Below, piece after piece: positions 10,021 to 22,089 of a DNA stretch of 64,000 nucleotides. Origin of the DNA: Strongylocentrotus purpuratus. Taxonomy: Eukaryota > Echinodermata > Echinoidea > Camarodonta > Strongylocentrotidae. The translations under genes were made by a program, and so were the position numbers. The stretch lies in the NCBI RefSeq assembly GCF_000002235.5, contig NW_022145615.1:15548712-15612711 (forward strand). The letters run 5' to 3'. The notes below the pieces were generated by a model, which did no database searches, was not told where the DNA came from, and saw only the letters and a list, made by a program, of their open reading frames with translations. Position 1 is the stretch's first letter; each line of letters starts with the position of its first letter.

Positions 10021-10336
10021 AAATAAATAAAGGCAATTCTTACGAAATTATAAGGTGGTCTGTACGATATACAGCCCACCTGATAAATAAAGGCAATTCT
10101 AACGAAATTATAAGGTGGTCTGTACGTTATACAGCCCACCTGATAATAAAGGCAATTCTAACGAAATTATAAGGTGGTCTGTACGTTATACAGCCCACCT
10201 GATAAAGAATAAATAATAAAGAAAATTCTGACGAAAACAATAGGTGATCTGTCGAAACGACAGACCACCTAATAAATAAAGAAAGAAAATTCTGACGAAA
10301 ACAAAAGGTGATCTGTCGAAAACGACAGACCACCTA
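10021..10336. repeat. Hairpin array H2 (five units)
   Basis: Five units of about 55 bp separated by AATAAA-type spacers. Three are type 2 (AGGTGG-T-CTGTA...TACAG-C-CCACCT) and two are type 1 (AGGTG-A-TCTGTCG...CGACAGA-C-CACCT). The stems of each type have the same internal mismatch in every unit. Confidence 0.85.
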
Positions 10337-10674
10337 AAAATTGTAATAACATAGTACAACTACTACTACTAATGATAATATATTAGTAACATCTATATAC
10401 ATGTAGCACTTAAAGCTACTTGCGCCCTCCATACAGCCAAAATGCCTAAACGGTACCCATTGGTCCCCCCCCCCCCCCCCCCCCCCATGGTCCCCTTTTT
10501 CTTATGTTAATTGAGAGCTGGGGTTGTAAAGGAACATATTTGCAATAATTTTATTAAGGAACATTTTCTTTAGGGTAAATACTAAATAGAAATTTCTGAT
10601 TCTGTTTTTAGTACAGAGCAAATGGGAGGGAACCGTGCAAGATTCCACTACCAGCTATACAAACAATAACAAAA
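10337..10674. repeat. Inverted, shortened relic of kinesin-intron sequence plus poly-C
   Basis: 10585-10655 is the reverse complement, with scattered changes, of 112-180, and 10511-10575 is the reverse complement of 1128-1197. Order is preserved but the roughly 950 bp between them in the intron is absent here. The remainder is a (TAC)n patch, unassigned sequence and a C run at about 10467-10486. Right copy 57662-57996. Confidence 0.65.
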
Positions 10675-12477
10675 CTAGAATTTAATTCGTCACGAGGACG
10701 AATAAGGTGGTCTGTCTTCAAGTCTTATAATAGATTAAAATATATTTACTATATTGAAAAAGGGAGAAGTTATATAGACATGTAAACAATGATGATCATG
10801 ATGATGATCATGATCTTGATAGTAATGGGGATATCGATGTTGATGATGATGATGATGATGATCATGATGATGTTGATGATAATCATCAACAGACCATGAT
10901 GACATCTGATTGAAAAAAATGAGGGGACCTTTATATACATGTAGCATAGTCTCAGCTACAACATACTCCAAAATCAACAAAAACCAAGCGGAAATAACGG
11001 CGATATTGCTCGCAAAAGACAGGAATGTAGAATCCAGATTTGAGAAAAAGTCATCTCCCATAGGGACTACACGCAAAAAGTAATGGATCAAGTGATAATA
11101 GGGGAATAAAAAGGTAAATATGGTTGTTTATTACATTATTTGCGATTGTACGTGTTTTAATATTCAAAGGAGATGGTACAGTGAAAGGTTAAAAAGAAAA
11201 AAATTGTTGGAGACGCCCGGACTCGAACCAGGGACCTCGAGGTCGGAAGTCAAGTGCGTCACCAATATACCAAAACATTTCCCATAGAGATTACACGTAA
11301 ACGAAAAATTGAATTCTCAAATCCCACTTTGTAAGTAAGAATCTGATCGAAAAATAGAGGGCACACTTACGATAGCATATTGTCTCAGCTACAACATACT
11401 CAAAGCTCAGCGTAAACGAAGATAAAACGACGGAGATATTGCTCGCGAAAGACAAGAATGTAGAATCCAGTTTTGAGAAAAAGTCATGTCCCGTAGAGAA
11501 TACACGCAAAATGTGAAAAATTGACATGCCTCCTTTAATCGCAAAAATACGCCATAATGCCATTGTCAAAATGAAATATCGTGATTACTGCATTTGTAGA
11601 GAATATTCTCAGCTAAAACATATCAAAATTTGAAAGAAAATTGCTTAATATTAAGAGAGATACAATCAATTTTCCATAAATATACTGACGTCATAATATG
11701 CAAATTGAAATTTTGAGTTTGGAGGCCATTATGATGACGTCATGAGTTAATTGAGGGTCAAATGAGACATGAAATCATATTTCCAACTCATAATCTATCC
11801 AAATATGAAAAATTATTGGGAGTTCCTATCTATTCGGAAGAGTTACAATGAATTTTGTATAGGCATGTTTTTGCCCATGTATTGTGGATAAAGATAATGC
11901 AGATCCGCACGTGCTGTCAACTTTGACGGACGCTCATTGCGTTATCACTGGTCAGAAAAAGGTGAACAAGGTATCAAAATGCTTGGAAAAATGTGGTTGA
12001 TATGATAGAGAAAATTTGGCGTTTCTATGTTGTAAAATGTCAGTACGCGTGATTACGCGCGGAAACGTGTAAAAAATAAGTGCTCTCGCGCAAAATTTTG
12101 AAAATGCTAACAATGGCCTGAAACGTGTGCAAAAAAATTTAAGAACGAATTTGAGCATTTTAAAATTTTGATGCGCGCGTACGTGCGCGTCGAGTTGCGC
12201 GCGCGGAATTTGTTGACATTTTAAGCTAACCTTTGACCTCAAGTTGATTTATCCTAAATATGGTTTATTTTTGATGACTCATTATTGAGATATGATAATG
12301 ACCTGATTTTTACAAAATGGCGCCTGGATGACGTCACGATGACCTAATGACCTTGAAAAAGTAAATTAAACTTGAAACCATAGGGCTTGATGACTGACAG
12401 AAATTCAAAGGAAATTGAATATGTCAATTTCGAGTAAACGTGTGCACAAAAGAGTGTATGGAAGAAATAAAAATAAA
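10675..12477 (-). mobile_element. Module B2, Helitron-like
   Basis: CTAG 10675-10678, five-base spacer, stem AATTCGTC/GACGAAT around ACGAG, then AGGTGGTCTG. (ATG)-rich block 10788-10890, tRNA-like sequence 11209-11282 (minus), CRE plus octamer near 11690, CG-alternating tracts near 12045-12205, tail AGAAATAAAAATAAA. Same order as B1. Confidence 0.65.
11209..11282 (-). pseudogene. tRNA-like sequence in module B2
   Basis: 74 nt, with the same B box and T-arm. The 3' acceptor half is CGTCTCC, giving one mismatch with GGAAATG. D-region altered (TTGGTGACGC). Confidence 0.6.
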
Positions 12478-13031
12478 CTAGAATTTAAATCGTCACGAGG
12501 ACGATTAAGGTGGTCTGTCTTCAAGTCTTATGATAGATTATAATATTTACTTTATTGAGAAAGGGAGAAATTATATAGACATGTAAACAATGATGATCAT
12601 CATGATGATGATGATGATGATCTTGATAGTAATGGTGATGACGATGATGATGATCATGATCATGATGATGTTGATGATTATCATCAACAGACCATGATGA
12701 CATCAGACTGACAAAAATGAGAGAACATTTAGATAGTATATAGTCACAGCTACAACATACTCAAAAATCAACAAAAATCAAGCCGAAATAACGGCGATAT
12801 TGCTCGCAAAAGACAAGATTTTGTAGAATCCAGATTTGAGAAAAAGTCATCTCCCATAAGGATTGCACGCAAAAAGTAATGGATCAAGTGATAATAGGGT
12901 GATAATAGGGTAATAATAAAGTAAATATGGTTGTTTATTACATTATTTACGATTGTACGTGTTTTAATATTGAAAGGAGATGGTACAGTGAAAGGTCAAA
13001 AAGAAAAAAAAAGTGAAGAAAACAAATTGTT

Positions 13032-13105
13032 GGAGACGCCCGGACTCGAACCAGGGACCTCGAGGTCGGAAGTCAAGTGCGTTACGGATATACCAAAACA
13101 TTTCC
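13032..13105 (-). pseudogene. tRNA-like sequence in module B3
   Basis: 74 nt, same T-arm and B box; acceptor half CGTCTCC. Same place within the module as in the other B copies. Confidence 0.6.
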
Positions 13106-13526
13106 CATAGAGATTACACGTAAACGGGAAATGGAATTCTCAAATCCCACTTTGGAAGTGAAATATGAGCATGATCCCGGCATCTGAATGAAAAATAAAG
13201 GGCACACTTATGATAGCTTATTGTCTCAGCTACAACATACTTAAAGCTCAGCGTAAATAAAGATAAAACGACGGAGATATTGCTCGCGAAAGACGAGAAT
13301 GTAGAATCCAGTTTTGAGAAAAAGTCATGTCCCATAGAGAATACACGCAAAATGTGAAAAATTGACATGCCACCTTTAATCGCAAAAATACGCCATGATA
13401 CCTTTGTCAAAATGAAATATTGTGTCGACTGCATTTGTAGAGAATTGTCTAAGCTAGATCATATCAAAATTTGGAAGAAAATTGATCATTGTTTACAGAG
13501 ATACAGTCAATTTTCCAGAAATCTGC

Positions 13527-13546
13527 TGACGTCATAATATGCAAAT
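13527..13546 (+). promoter_or_regulatory. CRE palindrome plus octamer motif (representative of all modules)
   Basis: TGACGTCA, four bases (TAAT), then ATGCAAAT. The same pair occurs in most A and B modules, for example near 6204, 9221, 11688, 16017, 19064, 20925 (octamer degraded) and 22489. Each module has up to two further CRE-type sites, in ATGATGACGTCATGAG and in GCGCCTAGATGACGTCATC. These are consensus sites for CREB/ATF and POU factors; binding is untested. Confidence 0.4.
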
Positions 13547-14317
13547 TGAAATTTTGAGTTTGGAGGCCATTATGATGACGTCATGAGTTAATTGAGGGTC
13601 AAATGAGACATGAAATCATACCTCCAACTCATAATCTATTTAAATATGAAAGAAATTGTGGGTTATCTATCAATTCTGAAGAGTTAAAATGAATTTTGTA
13701 TAGGCATGTTTTTGCCCATGTATTGTGGATACAGATAGCGCAGGTCGGCGCGTGCGTTCAACTTTGACAGCCGCTAATTGCAGTATTACTGGTCGGAAAA
13801 AGGTAAACAAGGTATCAAAATGCTTGGAAAAATGTAATAAATATGATAACAGAAAAAATTTGGCGATTCTATGTTGCAAAATGCCAGTACGCGCGGATAC
13901 GCGCGGAAACGCGCGCGCATAATTACGCGCGCGCAAATTTTGAAAATGCTTAAAATGGCCTGAAACGTATGCAAAATTAATTTAGAACGAATTTGACCAT
14001 TTTAAAATTTTAATGCGCGCGTACGTGTGCGTCGAGGTGCACGCGCGGAATTTTTTGACATTTTTCGTTGACCTTCGACCTGAAGTTGATGTATACCAAA
14101 TATGGTTGATTTTTGATGACTTGTTATCGAGATATGATAATGACCTGATTTTTACAAAATGGCGCCTGGATGACGTAACGATGACCCCATGAACTTGAAA
14201 AAGTTAATTAGACTTGAAATCATAGGGCTTGATGACTGACAGAAATTCAAAGGAAATTGACCATGTCGATTTCGAGTAAACGTGTGCACAAAAAAGTGTA
14301 CGGAAGAAATAAAAATA

Positions 14318-14469
14318 AAGAAATAAAGAAAGAATAAAGAAAGAAAATTCTAGCGAAATCAATAGGTGATCTGTCATCGACAGACCACCTAATAAAGAAA
14401 TAAAGAAAGAATAAAGAAAGAAAATTCTAGCGAAATCAATAGGTGATCTGTCATCGACAGACCACCTAA
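14318..14469. repeat. Hairpin array H3 (two units)
   Basis: Two near-identical type 1 units (AGGTG-A-TCTGTC ATC GACAGA-C-CACCT), each preceded by AAAATTCTAGCGAAATCAAT. On the minus strand each reads hairpin, about ten bases, CTAG, then AA. Confidence 0.85.
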
Positions 14470-15656
14470 CTAGATTTGTAATACTTGTTTGGAACAAGTA
14501 TAGGTGGGCTGATCCAACTAAAATTGAGACAAAACCAAAGCACATTTAAGATAACTTATTGTCTCAGCTACAACATACTCGAAGCTCAGCGAAAACAAAG
14601 CTAAAACGTTGGAGATACTGCTCTCGAAAGATGGGAATGTAGAATCCAGTTTTGAGAAAAAAATCATGTCCCGTAGAGAATACACGCTAAATGTGAAAAA
14701 TTGACATGCGTCCTTTAATCGCAAAAATACGCCATGATGCCTTTATCAAAATGAAAAATTGTGGTGGCTGCTTTTGTAGAAAATTGTCTCAGCTAAAACA
14801 TTTTAAAATTTGGAAGAAAATCGATCAATATCTTCAGAGATACAATCAATTTTCCAAAAATATGCTGATGTCATAATATGCAAAATAAAATGTTGAGTTC
14901 GGAGGCCATTATGATGACGTCATGAGTAAATTGAGGGTCAAATGAGACATGAAATCAAATCGACAGTTCATACTCTATCAGAATAAGAAAAAAAAATTGG
15001 GTACACCTTACATCCTAAAGAGCTACAATGGATTTTGTATAGGCATGTTTTTGCCCATATATGCTATGTATTATAAGAGCTCGCGCGTACGGAAATTTAT
15101 GTTAAACGGTCGATCATTCCGTTATTAATAGTCATAAAGATATAAACATGGTATCAATTTGTTTGTAAACATATGTGGAATATTATAAAAGAAAAAAAGG
15201 CAATTCTATGTTTCGTAATAGTTTTACGCGCGAAAACGCGCGCACATGCGTGTGTGCGCGATTTTTATAAAATGCTTAAAATGGCCTAAATCTTATGCAA
15301 AAAAATTTTGAGAAGATTTTGAGCATTTCAAAAATTTTGCGCGCGCTGTCGGACGTACGCGCGCGCGCGCCTTTTTTGACCCGAAATTGACCGGACGGAT
15401 ATTGACCTTGATCATGATAAATATGAATGAGAAATAGCTTTTGGTTATGAAGATATGATCATGAGTTGTTTTTCCGAAAATTTTACAAAATGGCGCCTAG
15501 ATGACGTCATCAGTAAAGGTCAAGGTTGAAAACATTTTTGTGCCTTGTACATATGCCTATACATATGTGTGCCAAATTTCAAGGCATTTGATTGAGCCAT
15601 TTTCACGTAATCTTGTCCACAAAAAGTGGTTAGAAATAAGAAAAATAAAGAATAAA
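14470..15656 (-). mobile_element. Module A3, Helitron-like
   Basis: CTAG 14470-14473, hairpin, AGGTGGGCTGATCC, then a complete A body of about 1.19 kb: conserved CTCAGCTACAACATACTC block, CRE-type sites (one degraded to TGATGTCA), CG-alternating tracts at 15225-15265 and 15340-15375, AAAATGGCGCC with CRE, tail. The shared open stretch is closed here by an early TAA. Confidence 0.65.
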
Positions 15657-16821
15657 CTAGATTTGTAATACTTGTTTTGAACAAGTATAGGTGGGCTGTT
15701 TCAATTAAAATTTAAAGGGCACATTTGTGATAGCTTATTGTCTCAGCTTCAACATACTCGAAGCTCAGTAAAAACGACAGATATATTGCTCGCGCGAGAC
15801 GGGAATGAAGAATCCAGTTTTGAGAAAAAGTCATGTCCCATAAAGAATACACGCAAAATGTGAAAAATTGACATGCCTCCTTTAATCGCAAAAATACGCC
15901 ATGATGCCTTTGTCAAAATGAAGGATAATAGTAACTGCATTTGTAGAAAATATCAAAATTTGGAAGAAAATCGATCAATATTTACAGAGATACAATCAAT
16001 TTTCCATAAATATGCTGACGTCATAATATGCAAATTGGAATTTTGAGTTCGGAGGCCATCATGATGACGTCATGAGTTCATTGAGGGTCAAATGAGACAT
16101 GAAACAATATCTCCAATTCATACTCTATCAAAATATAAACAAAAAATTGCGGTCACCTTGCATCCCAAAGAGCTACAATGGATTTTGTATAGGCATGTTT
16201 TTGCCCATATATGCTATGTATTACAAGAGCTCGCGCGCACGGAAATTATGTTAAATGGTCGGTCATTCCGTTATTAATAGTCATAAAGAGACAAACAGGG
16301 CATCAATTTGTTTGTAAAAATATCTGGAATATCATGAAAGCAAAAAAATGGCGATTCTATGCTGTGTAATAGTTTTACGCGCGAAAACGCGCGCGCATGC
16401 GCGTGTGCGCCATTTTTTAAATATTTTTTTATAAAATGCTTAAAATGGCCTAAAACGTATGCAAAATGATTTTAAGACGATTTTGAGCTTTTTAAAATTT
16501 TGCGCGCGCATTGACGCGCGGACGTACGCGCACGCGCGCGCGTTCTTTGACCTGAAATTGACCGGACGGATATTGTCCTTGATCATGAGAAATATGAATG
16601 AGAAATACTTTTCGGTTATGAAGATATGATCATGAGTTGATTTTCGTAAAATTTTACAAAATGGCGCCTAGATGACGTCATCAGTAAAGGTCAATGTTGA
16701 AAACGTTATTGTACTTTGTACATATGCCTATACATATGTGTGCCAAATTTGAAGTCATTTGATTGAGCCATTTTCATGTTATCTTGTCCACAATAAAGTG
16801 GTTAGAAATAAGAAAAATAAA
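15657..16821 (-). mobile_element. Module A4, Helitron-like
   Basis: CTAG 15657-15660, hairpin TACTTGTT-TTG-AACAAGTA, full A body, tail GTGGTTAGAAATAAG. Compared with the copy at 62978-64000 it lacks one T near 16247, which shortens an apparent reading frame. Confidence 0.65.
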
Positions 16822-18666
16822 CTAGACATAATACTTGTTTGGAACAAGTATAGGTGGGCTGGTCAACTAAAATTTAAAACAAAATAGAGCAAAAATAAGC
16901 GACAAACGGCTTAAAAATTCTTAATAAACAATATCATGTAGATTCATTACGTGAACGAAATTCACCTTCTATAGTCATAACACGCAAATTGTGAAATTTC
17001 TGACATGAGGCCTTTAATCGAAATTTTTACTCTGATGACGTCATCAAAATGAAAAAAGATTACCATTGAACTTGTAGAAAATTATCTTAGCTACAACATA
17101 TCGAAATTTTGAAGAAAATCGATCATTATATACAGAGATACAATCAATGTTACATAAATATGCTGACGTCATTATATGCAAATTCATATTTTGAGTTCCA
17201 AGGCCATTATGATGGTGTCACGATACACTTAATGGCAAAATGAGACATGGAATCATATCTCTGACTCATGCTTTATCTAAATATGAAAAACAAATTGAAG
17301 GTCACGGTTCATTCCAAAGAGCTATAATGGATTTTGTATAGGCATGTTTTTGCCCATATATACTATGTAATAAAAGAGCTCGCGCGCACGGACATTTATC
17401 TTGAATTGACGCTCATCTTGTTATTAATGGTCAAAAAGAGATAAACATGGTATCAAATTCCTTGAAAAAATTTAAGAAATATCATGAAAAAAAAAAATGG
17501 CGATTTTATGTTTTGTAATGGCGTTACGCGCGAAAACGCGCGCGCATGCGCTTACGCGCGATTTTTTATAAAATGCTTAAAATTACCTGAAACGTATGCA
17601 AAAAAAATTTAAGACGATTTTGAGTATTTAAAATGTTTGCGCGCGTAATGACGCGCGGACGTACGCGCACGCGTGCGTTTTCTTACCTGAATTTGACCGG
17701 ACTGATATTGACCTTAATCATGATAAATATGAATGAGAAATGACGTACCGTTATGAAAATATGATCATGAGTATTTTTCAGAAAATTTCACAAAATGGCG
17801 CCTAGATGACGTCATCAGTCAAGGTCAAGGTTGAAAAGTTTGCTGTGTTTTGTTCATATGCCTATATATGTGTGTCAAATTTCAAGGTATTTGATTTGAA
17901 TGCAAATTCGTAATTTAAGTTCCAAGGCCATTGTGATGATGTCACGATACACTTAATTGCCAGATGAGACATGGAATCATATCTTCGACTCATACTCTAT
18001 CTAAATATGAACAAAAATTGAAGGTCACGCTTCATTCCAAAGAGCTATAATGGATTTTGTATAGGCATGTTTTTGCCCATATATGCTATGTATTAAAAGA
18101 GCTCGCGCGCACGGGCATTTTTCTTGAATTGACGCTCATCTTGTTATTAATGGACATAAAGAGATAAACATGGTATCAAATTCCTCGAAAAAATGAGAAA
18201 TATCATGAAAGAAAAAATGGCGATACTATGTTATAAAATGGTGTTACGTGCGAAAACGCGCGCGCATGCGCGTGTGCGCGATTTTTTATAAAATGCTTAA
18301 AATGACCTGAAACGTATGCAAAATAAATTTGAGACGATTTTGAGCATTTTGAAATTTTGCGCGCGCATTGACGCGCGGATGTACGTGCACGCGTGCGTTT
18401 TTTGACCTGAAATTGACCGGACGGATATTGACCTTGATCATGATTAATATGAATGAGAATAGGTTTTTGCTTATGAAGATATGATCATGTGTTGATATTC
18501 ACAAAATGGCACCTAGATGACGTCATCAGTCAAGGTCAAGGTTGAAAACGTTATTTTGATTTCTCTATATGCCTATACATGTGTGTGCCAAATTTCAAAG
18601 CATTTGATTTAACCAATTTCAAGTTATCTTGCTCACAAAAAAGTGGTTCGAAATAAGAAAAATAAA
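16822..18666 (-). mobile_element. Module A5, Helitron-like, with internal partial duplication
   Basis: CTAG 16822-16825 with a shortened spacer, then the hairpin. The body diverges from the other A modules (GATGGTGTCACGATACAC instead of the usual CRE). From about 17893 a second partial body starts at ATGCAAATTCGTAATTTAAG and repeats the same order to the tail at 18666. Confidence 0.6.
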
Positions 18667-19881
18667 CTAGATTTGTAATACTTGTTTGGTACAAGTATAG
18701 GTGGGCTGGTCCAGCTAAAATTTTAGACAAAATAAAGGGCACATTTGAGATAGCTAATTGTCTCAGCTACATCATACTCAAAGTTAGGCGTAAACGAAGC
18801 TAAAACGACGGAGATATTGCTCGCGAAAGACGGGAATGTAGAATCCAGTTGTGAGAAAAAGTCATGTCCCATAGAGAATACACGCAAAATGTGAAAAATT
18901 GACATGCCTCCTTTAATCGCAAAAATACGCCATGATGCCTATGCCAAAATAAAGGATCGTAGTCACTTTATTTGTAGAGAATTGTCTCAGCTAAAACATA
19001 TACAAATTTTAAAGAAAATCGATCAATATCTACAGAGAAACAATCAATTTTCCGTAAATATGCTGACGTCATAATATGCAAATTGGAATGTTGAGTTCGG
19101 AGGCCATTATGATGACGTCATGAGTTAATTGAGGGTCAAATGAGACATGAAAAAATATCTCCGAATCATACTCTATCAAAATATGAAAAAAAATTGGGTC
19201 ACCTTGCATCCTAAAGAGCTACAATGGATTTTGTATGGGCATGTTTTTGCCCATATATGCTATGTATTAGAAGAGCTCGCGCGCACGGAAATTTATGTTA
19301 AACGGTCGATCATTCCGTTATTAATAGTCATAAAGAGACGAACATGGTATCAATTTGTTCTTAAAAATATGTGGAATATTATGAAAGAAAAAAAAGGAGA
19401 TTCTATGTTGTGTAATAGTGTAACGCGCGAAAACGCGCGCGCGCGCCGCGCGCATGCGCGTCTGCCCGATTTTTTATCAAATGCTTAGAATGGCCTAAAA
19501 CGTATGCAAAATGATTTTAAGACGATTTTGAGCATTTTAAAATTTTGCGCGCGCATTGACGCGCGGACGTACGCGCACGCGCGCGTTCTTTGACCTGAAA
19601 TTGACCGGACGGATATTGACCTTGATCATGATAAATATGAATGAGAAATAGCTTTCGGTTATGAAGATATGATCATGAGCTGATTTTCGTAAAATTTTAC
19701 AAAATGGCGCCTAGATGACGTCATCAGCGAAAGTCAATGTTGAAAACGTTATTGTGCTTTGTACATATGCCTATACATATGTGTGCCAAATTTGAAGTCA
19801 TTTGATTGAGCCATTTTCATGTTATCTTGTCCACAAAAAAGTGGTTAGAAATAAGTAAAATAAATAATAATAATAAATAAA
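18667..19881 (-). mobile_element. Module A6, Helitron-like
   Basis: CTAG 18667-18670, hairpin with one mismatch (AACAAGTA changed to TACAAGTA), full A body, CG-alternating tract 19422-19462, tail with added AATAAT repeats. Confidence 0.65.
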
Positions 19882-21714
19882 CTAGAAATTTAATTCGTCA
19901 TGGGGACGATTTAGGTGGTCTGTCTTCAAGTCTTATGATAGATTATAATATTTTCTATATTGAGAAAGGGAGAAGTTATATAGACGTGTAAACAATGATG
20001 ATCATCATGATGATCATGATGATGATGATCTTGATAGTAATGGTGATGACGATGATGATGATCATCATCATCATCATGATGTTGATGATTATCATCAACA
20101 GACTACGATGACAGACTGAAAAAAATGAGAGAAACATTTAGATAGTATTTAGTCTCAGCTTTAACATACTCAAAAATCAACAAAAACCAAGCCGAAATAA
20201 CGGCGATATTGCTCGCAAAAGACAAGAATGTAAAATCCAGATTTGAGAAAAAGTCATCTTCCATAAGGATTACACATTCAAAAAGTAATGGATCTAGTGA
20301 TAATAGGGTAATGATAAAGTAAATATGGTTGTTTATTACATTATTTGCGATTCTACGTGTTTAATATTCAAAGGAGATGGTAGAGTGAAAGGTCAAAAAG
20401 GAAAAAAAAGTGAAGAAAAAAAATTGTTGGAGACGCCCGGACTCGAACCAGGGACCTCGAGGTCGGAAGTCAAGTGCGTTACCGATATACCAAAAGATTT
20501 CCCATAGAGATTACACGTAAACGGAAATGGAATTATCAAATCCCACTTTGTAAGTGAAATATGAGCATGATCTCGGCATCTGATCGAAAAATAAAGGGCA
20601 CACTTGTGATAGCTTATTGTCTCAGCTACAACATACTCAAAGCTCAGCGTAAACAAAGATAAAACGACGGAGATATTGCTCGCAAAAGACGAGAATGTAG
20701 AATCCAGTTTTGAGAAAAAGTCATGTCCCATAGAGAATACACGCAAAATGTGAAAAATTGACATGCCTCCTTTAATCTTAAAAATACGCCATGATGCTTT
20801 TGTCAAAATGAAATATCGTGGAGACTGCATTTGTAGAGAAGATTCTCAGGTAGAACATATCAAAATTTGAAAGAAAATTGATCAACATTTACAGAGATAC
20901 AATCAATTTTCCAAAAATCTGCTGACGTCATAATATGAAAATTAAAATTTTGAGTTTGGAGGCCATTATGATGACGTCATGAGTTAATTGAGGGTCAAAT
21001 GAGACATGAAATCATATTTCCAACTCATGCTTTTTCCAACCATGATATAAAAGTTGGGGTCAATTGACTCTCTGAAGAGCTATTTTGATTTTTAAAATGG
21101 GATGTTTTTGATCAAATTTGCATTATATTGCCCATAGCAGCCCGCGCGGATTTTGAACTTTGACGCGCGCTCACGGCCTTATAAAAGGTCAAGAGTGACT
21201 GAAATTAATGTAAATTGTCATTTACGGTAAGAGGAATCTAAATCATGTAAACAATTTGAATTTGACCTTTTCCGCGCGTTATGAGCGCGCGCAACGCGCG
21301 CGGTGACACTTACGGACGGAAAATTTTGAAATGCTTAAAATGACCTGATTCGTACTCTCCTCTAATAGTTAAGTGATTTTGAGCATTTTTAAATTTTGAC
21401 GCGCGCGTACGTGCGCGTCATGACCTTTATGTGACCTTTGATGACATGACCTGTTGACCCTTGACCTGAAATATATGTGATATGAATATGAATGACCTTT
21501 GCTTATGCATCATGAAGATATGATGGATAACGTGATTTCACAAAATGGCGCCTGGATGACGTCACGATGACGTGATGACCTTGAAAAGGTTCCTGTCACG
21601 TCTCATCACAATGACCTATGACTGTGCCAAAATTGAATGAAATTGACGAAACCGAACTTGAGTTATCCTAGGCACAAAAAAGTGTAGGAAATAAATAAAA
21701 ATAAAGAATAATAA
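19882..21714 (-). mobile_element. Module B4, Helitron-like
   Basis: CTAG 19882-19885, AATTCGTC...GACGATTT stem with weakened pairing, (ATG)-rich block 19993-20100, tRNA-like sequence 20429-20502 (minus), CRE near 20925, CG tracts near 21275-21305 and 21395-21420. Its second half follows B1 rather than B2/B3 (the TTTTTCCAA and ATTGCCCATAGCAGC variants), so B has at least two subtypes. Confidence 0.65.
20429..20502 (-). pseudogene. tRNA-like sequence in module B4
   Basis: 74 nt, B box and T-arm conserved; the 5' acceptor half is GGAAATC, so the stem loses a further pair. Confidence 0.6.
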
Positions 21715-22089
21715 TAAAGAAAGAAAATTCTGACGAAAACAATAGGTGATCTGTCGTTGACAGACCACCTAATAAATAAATAAAGGCAATTCTAACGAAA
21801 TTATAAGGTGGTCTGTACGTTATACAGCCCACCTGATAATAATAAAAAGGCAATTTTAACAAAATTATAAGGTGGTCTGTATTAGATACAGCCACCTAAT
21901 AATAAAGGCAATTTTAACAAAATTATAAGGTGGTCTGTATTAGATACAGCCCACCTAATAATAAAGGCAATTTTAACAAAATTATAAGGTGGTCTGTATT
22001 AGATACAGCCCACCTAATAAATAAATAATAAATAAAGGCGATTTTAACAAAAAATATAAGGTGGTCTGTATTAGATACAGCCCACCTGA
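21715..22089. repeat. Hairpin array H4 (six units)
   Basis: One type 1 unit (TCTGTCGTTGACAGA), then five type 2 units; four of these have the loop variant TCTGTATTAGATACAGC. The last unit runs straight into module A7, so CAGCCCACCT lies 33 bases before AGGTGGGCTG and encloses the A7 hairpin in a larger inverted repeat. Confidence 0.85.

Larger units (their letters stand above)
12478..14317 (-). mobile_element. Module B3, Helitron-like
   Basis: CTAG 12478-12481. The terminal stem is AATCGTC/GACGATT around ACGAG: relative to B2 both arms have changed together, so pairing is kept. (ATG)-rich block 12586-12690, tRNA-like sequence 13032-13105 (minus), CRE 13527-13534 and octamer ATGCAAAT 13539-13546, CG tracts near 13890-13930 and 14010-14045, tail GAAGAAATAAAAATAAAG. 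Confidence 0.65.
1..16679 (+). repeat. Left copy of a large direct duplication (partner 47327-64000)
   Basis: Base 1 aligns with 47327 and the match runs to the window end (16679 with 64000), in the same orientation and order throughout. The offset drifts 47326, 47331, 47325, 47322, 47321, so indels are few and small. Most differences noticed are run-length changes in A, T, G or C tracts. Clear substitutions in the first 1.2 kb are 275 (G, partner A at 47601), 339 (G, partner A at 47665) and 1168 (T, partner G at 48494). The true left end lies outside the window. It is either a recent tandem duplication or a false duplication in the assembly. Confidence 0.95.

Noticed and set aside
10217..10275. 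Hammerhead ribozyme suggested by CTGACGA and GAAAC in type 1 hairpin units
   Set aside because: The core boxes are not arranged around the three required stems, and type 2 units lack them.
13114..13434. Recurring minus-strand frame in A and B modules (FAIKGGMSIFHILRVFSMGHD; also 5786, 11291, 14518, 15749, 18723, 20393, 22071)
   Set aside because: Open in many copies because the block is similar and lacks stops in one frame, but lengths and ends vary and no domain is recognisable. A dN/dS test on all copies would be decisive.
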